A stretch of DNA of 64,000 nucleotides from Planctomycetota bacterium (lineage in GTDB: Bacteria; Planctomycetota; J058), in NCBI GenBank assembly GCA_003695705.1, contig RFHU01000012.1, positions 1-64,000 on the forward strand. The letters are read 5' to 3'. Below, in pieces: positions 16,595 through 23,495 of this stretch. Numbering within the stretch: position 1 is the stretch's first letter; the number at the start of each line of letters is the position of its first letter. The notes under the pieces were generated by a model. It ran no database searches. It was not told where the DNA came from and was given only the letters and a program-made list of their open reading frames with translations. Position numbers and translations under genes: made by a program.

Positions 16595-17632
16595 ATGGGC
16601 AAGCGGATCTCGCTCTTCGGACTCGGCCACGTCGGGCAGGCGCTGCTCCGCTCGCTCCACCGAGCGCGCGGCGGCGCACACCTCGTCCTCGCCGCGGACG
16701 GCCACGGGGTCTATCGCGGCGAGTCCCTCGACCCCGCCGCGGTGCTCGAGCGGCGCGCGCGGCGCGACTACGACGCGCCGCGCCGGCCCGGCGACGAAGA
16801 GCCCCTCCTCCTCGAAGCGCGCCCCGACCTGCACGTCGAGCTGACGCCCACCAACCTCGAGACCGGACTCCCCGCGGTACGCGACCTCGAGGTGGCGCTG
16901 GCCCTGGGCGTCCCCGTGGTCACCGCGGCCAAGAGCCACCAGCGCTCGCGCGAGACCCTCGCGGGCATCCTCGAGCGGGCGCAGGGCATCCCCTTCCTCG
17001 ACCACGCGGCGACCTTAGCGGGCATCCCCGCAACCGAAATGGTCGCGGGGGTGGGGATGCGGCTCACGCGCATCGAAGGGGTCCTCAACGGCACCACCAA
17101 CTACATCTTGGCCCGCTTGGCCGAGGGCGTCCCCTTCGAGGCGGCGCGCGACGAGGCCGTGGCGCGCGGTTTCGCCGAGCGAGACTGGCGCTACGACCTC
17201 GAAGGCGACGACGTGGCGGTCAAGCTCGTGGGGCTCACGCGCCACTTGTGCGGTCGGCCCGTCCTCGCCCGCGACGACGTGCGCCGGGAGGGCGCCCCCG
17301 AGCTCGGCATCGAGCGGGGCATCGTCGGCGCGACCCCAGAGCTCGTGGCCCGCCTGGCGGCGGAGGGAAAGGTCCTCAAGCTCCTTGGCCGGGTGGACAT
17401 CGACGGCGACTCGGTCCGCGCTTCCGTCGGCCCGGCCGTGCTCGACCGCCGCGACTCCTTCGCCGGCATCGAAGGCTTCACCAACGCCGTGCGCCTGGAG
17501 GGAACGATGAACGAGACCCGCATGGAGCTCTTCCTGCGCGGGCCGGGCGCGGGCGCCGACGAAACCGCCAGCCGCGTCCTGGGCAACGTGAACCATCTCA
17601 TCGAAGTCCTCGACTGGCGGGAGAGCGCGTGA
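16595..17632 (+). CDS. hom: Homoserine dehydrogenase
   Basis: This enzyme reduces aspartate-4-semialdehyde to homoserine with NAD(P)H. The start is the ATG at 16595, giving 345 residues (MGKRISLFGLGHVGQALLRS) with the Rossmann motif at the very N-terminus. The longer ORF upstream is not coding-like. The catalytic region has EGVLNGTTNYILARLAEGVP and GFAERDWRYDLEGDDVAVKL. No C-terminal ACT domain is present, so this is the short form without threonine feedback through ACT. It overlaps the threonine synthase start by four bases (GTGA), giving a coupled hom-thrC pair. Confidence 0.93.
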   Translation: MGKRISLFGLGHVGQALLRSLHRARGGAHLVLAADGHGVYRGESLDPAAVLERRARRDYDAPRRPGDEEPLLLEARPDLHVELTPTNLETGLPAVRDLEVALALGVPVVTAAKSHQRSRETLAGILERAQGIPFLDHAATLAGIPATEMVAGVGMRLTRIEGVLNGTTNYILARLAEGVPFEAARDEAVARGFAERDWRYDLEGDDVAVKLVGLTRHLCGRPVLARDDVRREGAPELGIERGIVGATPELVARLAAEGKVLKLLGRVDIDGDSVRASVGPAVLDRRDSFAGIEGFTNAVRLEGTMNETRMELFLRGPGAGADETASRVLGNVNHLIEVLDWRESA

Positions 17633-18956
17633 CCGAGCCACGGCTGCGGTGCGTCGCCTGCGCGCGCGAAGCGGACGGCCTGTGGGCCACGGCCTGCGCC
17701 TGCGGCGAGCTGCTCGAGGTCGTGCAGCCACCCGCGAAGCTCTCCGGAGCGGAGCTGGCGGCGCGCTTCGCCGCGCGCCGCGCGGCGAAGCGCGGGCCGA
17801 CCGCAGCGGCGTCTGGCGCTACCGCGAGCTCATCGCGCCGCACCTTGCTCCCGAGGAGATGCTCGCCCGCGGCGAGGGGAACACGGGGCTCTACGCCTCG
17901 CGGCCCCTCGCCGAGTGGGTCGGGCTCTCCGGAGACTTGTGGATCAAGCACGAGGGAGAGAACCCGACCGCCTCCTTCAAGGATCGCGGCCTGTGCGTGG
18001 CCGTCAGCCTCGCGCGGCGGGCCGACTGCAGGGTGCTGGCCTGCGCCTCGACCGGGAATACCTCCAGCTCGCTGGCCTCCTACGCCGCCCTGGCGGGCTT
18101 GCCTTGTGTGGTCTTCGTCCCCGCCGGGAAGATCTCCACGGGCAAGCTCGCCCAGACGCTCGCCTACGGCGCCCGCGTGCTCGAGGTGGAGGGCTCCTTC
18201 GACGAGGCCATGCGCCTCGTCGAGGAGGCCGCCGAAGCCTTCGGCCTCGGACTCCTGAACTCGGTGAATCCTTGGCGCATCGAAGGCCAAAAGAGCATCG
18301 CCCTCGAACTCCTCGACGAGCTCGACTGGGAGGCGCCCGACTGGATCGTGCTCCCATCGGGGAACCTGGGGAACATTTCCGCGCTGGGCAAGGCCCTCCG
18401 CGAAGCCCACGCGGCGGGCCTCATCGACCGCCTGCCCCGCATCGCCGGGGTGCAGGCCGCCGGCGCCGCCCCCTTCGCGCGGCTGGTCGCCGCGCGCCGC
18501 GAGAACGCCGCCGCCGAACTGCTCCCCGAGCTCGCGCCCGAGACCCTCGCCACGGCGATCCGCATCGGAAAGCCCCGGAGCTGGCGCAAGGCCCTGCGAG
18601 AAGTCGAGGCGCTCGACGGCGAGGTCCTCGCCCTCCCCGACGAAGAATTGCTCGACGCCAAGGCGGCGATCGACGCCGCCGGCATCGGCTGCGAACCTGC
18701 GAGCGCGGCGGCGGTCGCCGGCGTGCGCCGCCTGGTGGCCGAGGGCAAGATCGAGCGCGGGGCGCGGGTGGCGAGCATCCTCACGGGGCACCTGCTCAAG
18801 GATCCCGACCTCACCGCCCGCCTGCACGACGGCTCCCTCCCCGGCGTCCCCGCGCCCCGGCCGAGGGCGCGACGCCGAGTGGCCTCGTCCCTCGACGCGC
18901 TGCGGGAAGCCCTCGCGGACCTGCTCGGAAGAGCACCGCCGCCCCCACTCCGCTAG
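17629..18956 (+). CDS. thrC: Threonine synthase, frameshifted near the N-terminus
   Basis: Threonine synthase converts O-phosphohomoserine to threonine using pyridoxal phosphate. The true start is probably the GTG at 17629, overlapping the hom stop. That frame begins VTEPRLRCVACAREADGLWA, a zinc-ribbon-like N-terminus (CVAC...CACG) seen in this family. The frame is lost near 17794-17798; adding one G to the GGG at 17794-17796 joins it to SGVWRYRELIAPHLAPEEML in the next frame. The rest is intact: GEGNTGLYASRPL, the PLP lysine in NPTASFKDRG, ACASTGNTSSSLASYAALAG and LPSGNLGNISALGKA. A perfect 14-bp hairpin (17762-17794) ends exactly at the break. A sequencing or assembly error is likely, but a real mutation cannot be excluded. 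Confidence 0.85.
17762..17794. repeat. Perfect 14-bp inverted repeat at the thrC frame break
   Basis: CGCGCTTCGCCGCG (17762-17775) pairs perfectly with CGCGGCGAAGCGCG (17781-17794) around a five-base loop. It lies inside the coding region, and the frame break begins at its 3' end. Confidence 0.85.
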
Positions 18957-18965
18957 AACCGAGCT

Positions 18966-19724
18966 ATGGCCGATGCGCGCGAGCGGCGCTGGGAGCGGGC
19001 GGCGGCGGCGGGCGAGCCGGGTGCGGAGGGGCGGCTGCTCGCGGAGCGGGTGCGCCGCGGGAGGCTGTCCCCCCGCCGCCTCGAGCTCCTGGCCGTGCTT
19101 GGAGACCCTGCGGCGTGCGCCGCAAGGGGGGCTCCCGCGCCGCGAGCGCCGCGCGCCGAGTCCGAGCGCGTGATCGCCCTCCGCGAGGTCCTGGCGGAGA
19201 CCGCGGTGTGGTGTCGCGAACGGGCGACGGCGGCGGACCCCAAGGGCAGCCTGCGCAGCGACGCGCTCCGGACGGCTGCCTTCCATCCGCCCTGGGCGGA
19301 GGGGGTCGCGCGGCGGGCCCAGGCGGTCGCCGCGCTCTGCGCTCGACGCGCGCAAGCCCTGGGCTCCTCGGGGTGGCCGAGCCCCGCCCCGCGCGCCCAC
19401 GGGCTCGGAGGCGGGCGCTTGCTCTGCTTCGACCCCGACGCGACCCTCTCGGACGGCGCGGCCGAGGAGGCGAGCGAGGGCTTCTTCGACGCCGACAACC
19501 TGCCCCCCTGGGACACATGGCTCGCCTACGCCGTGGACGGGGTCCCGCCGGGGAGCTGGCAGTCCTTCGGCTCCTACCTCGTGTGCTACGTGCCGCCCGC
19601 GCTCCTCGGCCCGGCACGCCGCGGCGTGGAGGCGAATCCGGAGGGCAGCCTCTGCTGGGCCGACGACCTGCGAGGCCCCTTCGCCCGGGCGCTCCGCGCG
19701 GCGGGCTTCCTCGCGGTCGGCTGA
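18966..19724 (+). CDS. Uncharacterised cytoplasmic protein
   Basis: A 252-residue soluble protein starting ten bases after thrC and possibly in its operon. The N-terminal 55 residues form a charged helical segment (RWERAAAAGEPGAEGRLLAE, then LSPRRLELLAVLGDPAA) like segments I associate with planctomycete and myxobacterial proteins of unknown function. The C-terminal 120 residues contain CFDPDATLSDGAAEEASEGF, LPPWDTWLAYAVDG and SYLVCYVPPALLGPARRGVE. No catalytic motif, signal or membrane helix is visible. It converges on lysC. I do not assign a function. Confidence 0.75.
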   Translation: MADARERRWERAAAAGEPGAEGRLLAERVRRGRLSPRRLELLAVLGDPAACAARGAPAPRAPRAESERVIALREVLAETAVWCRERATAADPKGSLRSDALRTAAFHPPWAEGVARRAQAVAALCARRAQALGSSGWPSPAPRAHGLGGGRLLCFDPDATLSDGAAEEASEGFFDADNLPPWDTWLAYAVDGVPPGSWQSFGSYLVCYVPPALLGPARRGVEANPEGSLCWADDLRGPFARALRAAGFLAVG

Positions 19725-19802
19725 GGAGCGGCGCCTCCTCCGGCCTGCCTTCCTGGAGCGCCGACGAGCGCCTCCCGCCGAGGGCAGAAGGGGTGGCCGC
19801 TG

Positions 19803-21197
19803 TCACTCGCCGAGCGCGCGCTCCTCGACGAAGCGCCGATGGAGGGCGAGAACCGCGGCACGCGCGTCGCAGGCGGCCACGATCACCGAGATCGTCCGCT
19901 CCGAGGCGGTCTGGGCGATGGACTCCACGTTGATCCCTTCGCCGGCCAGGCACTCGAAGACCGTGGCCGCGAAGCCGATCTTTCCGCGCATGCTGGAGCC
20001 GATGAGCGAAACGGCGGCGAGCGCGTCGCGAACGGTCGCGCTGTGACCGTTCGCGCGGGCGGCCAGGACCCCCTCGACGGCCTCCCGATCGGCGGCCTTG
20101 ATCGCCAGGGTGACCTCGCCGGCCGGAGAGGCCTCGGTGAGGAGAAGGGGAACCACGCCCGTGCGGGCGAGTTCTTCGAGGATCTGCGCGAGCAAGGCCA
20201 GGACCCTCCCCGGGCTGGGAGCGGGGGCGAGGGGGAGGCCCGCGTGGTGGGTCACTACGGTGGCTTCCTCGGGGACGAGGTCGATCATCACGACGTCCGG
20301 CACGCAGCTGATCGCCAGGTGCGAGGTGGGGACCTCGCCAATGACCGAGGGGGCCGTGTCCTCGAGGAAGGAGCGGATCTCGATGGAGATCCCCGCGTGC
20401 CGGGCCGGGTGAAGCGCCTTGAGGGCGATGGCCGGCAGGCCGTAGTGGGCGAGTTCGAGGGCGTCGAGGTAGTGGAGGCGCTCGATCACTTGCGGGCGCG
20501 CGACCACCCGCGGGTCGCCGGTGAGCAGGCCCGGAGTGTCCTTCCAGAGCACGGCGGGGCCGCCAAGCACCGAGGCGAGGTAGGTGGCCGTGGTGTCGGA
20601 GCCGCCGCGACCGAGGGTCGTGAGCCGACCGTCGGGGTCGCGACCGACGAAGCCGGCGACCACGTAGACGACCTCCTCGTCGGGGCGGAGGGCGGCGCGG
20701 ACCGCCTCGCGGCTCTGCGCGAGGATGCGTGCATCGCCAGCCTCGGCGGTGGTGAGGATGCCGGCCTCCTCGGCCACCAGGACGCGCGCGGGGACCCCGG
20801 CCGCTTCGAGGTGGGCCGCGGCGAGGAGGACCGAGAAGCGTTCGCCAAAGGAAACGATGCGGTCGCGGGTCGAAGAGGGCACCTCACCGAGGGCGGCCAC
20901 GCCGTCAAGCAAGCGCGCCAGTTCGGCGAAGCGCGCGTCGAGAGCGCGCGCGGCCTCTGTGCGCGCCGAGGGGGCAAGCTCCGCCAGGACATCGTCGTGG
21001 CGACGGCGCAGCGCGTCCAGCGGAGGGGCGACGCCGCCGCGCGCGCGCTCGAGCAGCGCGATCAGCTCGTCGGTGACGCCTTTGAGGGCGGAGAGGACGA
21101 TGACCAGCGGGCGTTCCTCGGGGCGGACGCGCTCGATCATGCGCAGGACGCCGGCCCGGCTCTGCAGGCAGGAGCCTCCGAACTTCATCACCTTCAT
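19803..21197 (-). CDS. lysC: Aspartate kinase
   Basis: This enzyme phosphorylates aspartate, the first step to lysine, threonine and methionine. The 464-residue protein has KFGGSCLQSRAGVLRMIERV at the N-terminus (KFGGS phosphate site), the SFGERFSVLLAAAHLEAAGV block, LTTLGRGGSDTTATYLASVL and WKDTPGLLTGDPRVV, all typical of the amino acid kinase fold. The C-terminal part holds tandem ACT domains (DVVMIDLVPEEATVVTHHAG and VSLIGSSMRGKIGFAATVFE), so feedback inhibition is expected. It lies close to hom and thrC but on the opposite strand. Length fits the monofunctional enzyme. Confidence 0.93.
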   Translation of the reverse strand: MKVMKFGGSCLQSRAGVLRMIERVRPEERPLVIVLSALKGVTDELIALLERARGGVAPPLDALRRRHDDVLAELAPSARTEAARALDARFAELARLLDGVAALGEVPSSTRDRIVSFGERFSVLLAAAHLEAAGVPARVLVAEEAGILTTAEAGDARILAQSREAVRAALRPDEEVVYVVAGFVGRDPDGRLTTLGRGGSDTTATYLASVLGGPAVLWKDTPGLLTGDPRVVARPQVIERLHYLDALELAHYGLPAIALKALHPARHAGISIEIRSFLEDTAPSVIGEVPTSHLAISCVPDVVMIDLVPEEATVVTHHAGLPLAPAPSPGRVLALLAQILEELARTGVVPLLLTEASPAGEVTLAIKAADREAVEGVLAARANGHSATVRDALAAVSLIGSSMRGKIGFAATVFECLAGEGINVESIAQTASERTISVIVAACDARAAVLALHRRFVEERALGE

Positions 21198-21295
21198 GCA
21201 GGCGCGAGGCTAGCACGCGGCCGCCCGTCGCCGGGGGGCCTGGCGAAGCGCGGGGCGTCGGCGACAATCCCACCTCCCCTGTTCCCGGAGGCTCC

Positions 21296-22357
21296 ATGCA
21301 CACTTCGCGCCTGGCCGCGTTCCTCCTCGCGCCCCTCCTCGCGGCGACCGCTGCCGCGCAGACCCAGCCCGCGGGCGACCTCGCCTGGCGCCTGCAGGCC
21401 GGGGACACCTTCTCCTACGTCTTCCGCTGGGACTTCGTGCAGACCGAATCCCTGGGTCCCCAGATGGTCCTGCGCGACGTAAAGCTCGAGGTCGAGTACG
21501 TCCTCGAGCAGAAGGTCCTGGAGGTGGACGGCGAGGGGCGCGCGCGCATCGAGGCGACGGTTCGCGCGCTGAAGGCGGCGGTGGACCCGAAGATGATGGG
21601 CATGCCCATGGGGAAGATGAGCTTCGACTCGGCGCAAGAGGACGCCCCGAACAACTTCCTTCGCGCCCTGCGCGAGGCGGTCGGCAAGAGCTTCCGCTTC
21701 TCCCTTGCCCGGGACGGCGCCGTGACGGACGTGAGCGGAGGACAGGCCATTCGCGACGCGGTCACCGAGGTGGCCCGCCGCCAGACCGAGGAACTCAAGA
21801 AACGCCTCGGCGGGGGAGGAGGCGGCATGGGCGGCATGATGGGGCCCGACCTCATCGGCACCCTGGCGGCGCGCATCTCGGTCGCCTTCGACGACCAGAC
21901 CCTGGCCTCCACCCTGAACGTGGTGAACCACGTGCTCCCCCCGGACGGGGCGGCGGAGGAGGGTGCGAGCTGGACCCACGAGGTGGCCGAGCGGCTCCCG
22001 CAGCTCGGTGCGCTGCGCTTCGTGGGCAAGTACACCCGTGGACCCGGCGAGGGCGACGCGGCGCGCATCGCCTTCCGCCCCGAGGGGAAGGTCGAGCTGG
22101 AGAAGGCTGCCCCGGGCGGAGGCGACGGCTTTCAGGAGCAAGCAAAGGCGGGGCTGGCGGCCATGGAGGTGACCCACACCCGCATCCGCGGCGAGGCCTT
22201 CTTCGCCGCGGGCCGCCTGCGCTCCTCCAAGGTGGAACAGCGCATCGACGCCGTGGCGGACATCCCCCCGGACAGCCCCATGGCGGGCATGGCCAAGCCG
22301 GGGGAGAAGATCGCGGCCCGCTTCGAGCTGACCCTCACTTACCGTCAGGCCAATTAG
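21296..22357 (+). CDS. Secreted protein of unknown function, Met/Gly-rich loop
   Basis: A 353-residue exported protein: signal peptide MHTSRLAAFLLAPLLAATAA with cleavage near AAAQT, then a predicted beta-rich domain (WRLQAGDTFSYVFRWDF, VEYVLEQKVLEVDGEGRARI). A flexible loop RRLGGGGGGMGGMMGPDL interrupts the middle. The final strand region ends RFELTLTYRQAN. It resembles a class of exported planctomycete proteins with domain-of-unknown-function beta folds (DUF6263-like is possible), but I cannot confirm this. It lies divergent from lysC and is followed by an inverted repeat and lexA. Confidence 0.75.
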   Translation: MHTSRLAAFLLAPLLAATAAAQTQPAGDLAWRLQAGDTFSYVFRWDFVQTESLGPQMVLRDVKLEVEYVLEQKVLEVDGEGRARIEATVRALKAAVDPKMMGMPMGKMSFDSAQEDAPNNFLRALREAVGKSFRFSLARDGAVTDVSGGQAIRDAVTEVARRQTEELKKRLGGGGGGMGGMMGPDLIGTLAARISVAFDDQTLASTLNVVNHVLPPDGAAEEGASWTHEVAERLPQLGALRFVGKYTRGPGEGDAARIAFRPEGKVELEKAAPGGGDGFQEQAKAGLAAMEVTHTRIRGEAFFAAGRLRSSKVEQRIDAVADIPPDSPMAGMAKPGEKIAARFELTLTYRQAN

Positions 22358-22371
22358 TTCTTCTACCCCTT

Positions 22372-22393
22372 CGGTCCGACAGGAATCGGACCG
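22372..22393 (+). terminator. Inverted repeat after the secreted-protein gene
   Basis: CGGTCCGA-caggaa-TCGGACCG is a perfect eight-base-pair stem 15 bases after the stop at 22357. No T tract follows, so it could be a weak terminator or an operator. Confidence 0.4.
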
Positions 22394-22410
22394 GGATTGT
22401 CAGGTATTCG

Positions 22411-22449
22411 TTCGGACCGGCGTTCGGTTGATCTTCGGATCCCGTTCGA
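22411..22449 (+). promoter_or_regulatory. Phased TTCGG repeats in the lexA promoter, candidate LexA operator
   Basis: TTCGG occurs at 22411, 22423 and 22434 and TTCGA at 22445, with spacings of 12, 11 and 11 bases, so all lie on one DNA face. Two copies are part of an exact CGTTCGG repeat. They overlap a possible promoter, TTGATC (22428-22433) and TAACGT (22451-22456) with 17 bases between. LexA usually represses its own gene, which makes this a candidate operator. Confidence 0.4.
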
Positions 22450-22454
22450 GTAAC

Positions 22455-22476
22455 GTCCCCCAAACAAAAGGGGGAC
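22455..22476 (+). promoter_or_regulatory. Hairpin containing the lexA ribosome-binding site
   Basis: GTCCCCC (22455-22461) and GGGGGAC (22470-22476) pair perfectly around aaacaaaa. The right arm is the likely Shine-Dalgarno sequence, four bases before the GTG at 22481. If transcribed in full, the hairpin would hide the ribosome-binding site. Confidence 0.45.
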
Positions 22477-22480
22477 CCGC

Positions 22481-23167
22481 GTGAACCTGACCGCCCGTCA
22501 GCACCAGATCGTCAAGTTCATCTGGAAGTACCGCAAGCGCAACGGACTGGCGCCGACGCTGGCGGAGATCGCAGGGGAACTGGGCATCTCCAAGGTGACG
22601 GTGCACGAGCACATCGCCCAACTGGAGAAGAAGGGCGCCCTCGAGAAGGAACCCTTCCTCTCGCGTTCCACCCGCCTCACTCGCCGCATGGTCCGCGAAC
22701 TGGAGAAGACCCTCGTCGAGCAGTCCCGCTACGTGGGGCTCGAAGAGCCCCAGATCGAGCTTCCGCCCCGCGACGGCAACGGCGCAGGGGCCGCCCAGCT
22801 TCCGCTCCTCGGGGAGATCGCCGCCGGCGCGCCCCTCGAGGCCATCGAGGAGTCCGAGCTCGTCGACGTCACCGATCTCTGCCAGTTCGGACGCGCGAAC
22901 TACCTCCTCCGGGTCCGCGGCGACAGCATGATCGAGGACGGAATTCTGCCGGGCGACTACGTCCTCATCGAGAAGCGGAACAACGCCCGCGACGGGGAGA
23001 CCGTGGTCGCCGTCTTGGAGAACAACGAGGCCACCCTCAAGCGCTTCTACCGACTCAAGGACCAGAAGCGCTTCAAGCTGCAGCCCGCCAACGCGGCCCT
23101 CGAGCCCATCACCGTGGACAAGGTGGAGATCCGCGGGGTGGTGGTGGGCGTCGTCCGCGGCTACTGA
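22481..23167 (+). CDS. lexA: LexA SOS repressor
   Basis: A 228-residue LexA. The N-terminal winged helix (NLTARQHQIVKFIWKYRKRN and LAEIAGELGISKVTVHEHIA) binds operators. The C-terminal S24 peptidase domain has the self-cleavage bond Ala115-Gly116 in GEIAAGAP, the catalytic Ser149 in VRGDSMIEDG and Lys187 in EATLKRF. RecA filaments are expected to trigger its cleavage after DNA damage. It starts with GTG at 22481 after a GGGGGAC ribosome-binding site. The linker (LSRSTRLTRRMVRELEKTLV) is longer than in E. coli LexA. The gene seems autonomous, with tRNA-Pro about 100 bases downstream. Confidence 0.95.
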   Translation: MNLTARQHQIVKFIWKYRKRNGLAPTLAEIAGELGISKVTVHEHIAQLEKKGALEKEPFLSRSTRLTRRMVRELEKTLVEQSRYVGLEEPQIELPPRDGNGAGAAQLPLLGEIAAGAPLEAIEESELVDVTDLCQFGRANYLLRVRGDSMIEDGILPGDYVLIEKRNNARDGETVVAVLENNEATLKRFYRLKDQKRFKLQPANAALEPITVDKVEIRGVVVGVVRGY

Positions 23168-23227
23168 GCCACGGGGCTCGCCCCAGCGCGCGGCGCACCG
23201 CACTCGCGCCCGGCGCTTCCTTCCCGA

Positions 23228-23256
23228 TTGACACCCCCCGAAGGCGGGCGTATGCT
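23228..23256 (+). promoter_or_regulatory. Sigma-70-type promoter of tRNA-Pro
   Basis: TTGACA (23228-23233) and TATGCT (23251-23256) are 17 bases apart. The predicted start lies near 23263, four bases before the mature tRNA. Confidence 0.75.
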
Positions 23257-23266
23257 CCGCTCCACA

Positions 23267-23340
23267 CGGGGCGTGGCTCAGCCTGGTAGAGCGCTACGTT
23301 CGGGACGTAGAGGCCGCTGGTTCAAATCCAGTCGCCCCGA
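23267..23340 (+). tRNA. tRNA-Pro (anticodon CGG)
   Basis: The 74-base sequence folds into a cloverleaf. The acceptor stem CGGGGCG pairs with CGCCCCG, the D arm contains GGCTCAGCCTGGTAGAGC, and the anticodon stem CTACG/CGTAG encloses loop TTCGGGA with anticodon CGG at 23301-23303. The T arm is CTGG-TTCAAAT-CCAG. CCA is not encoded. It reads the CCG codon, common in this GC-rich genome. Confidence 0.95.
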
Positions 23341-23354
23341 TGCAAGCGGAGGGA

Positions 23355-23384
23355 CGGCCGTTCGACCGGCAGGTTGAGCGGCCG
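23355..23384 (+). terminator. Possible terminator after tRNA-Pro
   Basis: CGGCCG at 23355 and 23379 can pair around an 18-base loop and is followed by CTTTCG. The stem is short, so support is weak. Confidence 0.3.
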
Positions 23385-23495
23385 CTTTCGTAGCCACGCA
23401 CCGCGACATCCGCGGACCGGGAGCCGCGCACGTCCTGCGGTTGCGCGCCAGACAGCCCACCCCTAAGCTTTGCCCCGAAGAAGGGGACCCCCGGA

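Noticed and set aside
23267-23460. Integrated element at the tRNA-Pro 3' end
   Set aside because: No integrase and no duplicated tRNA 3' end were found nearby.
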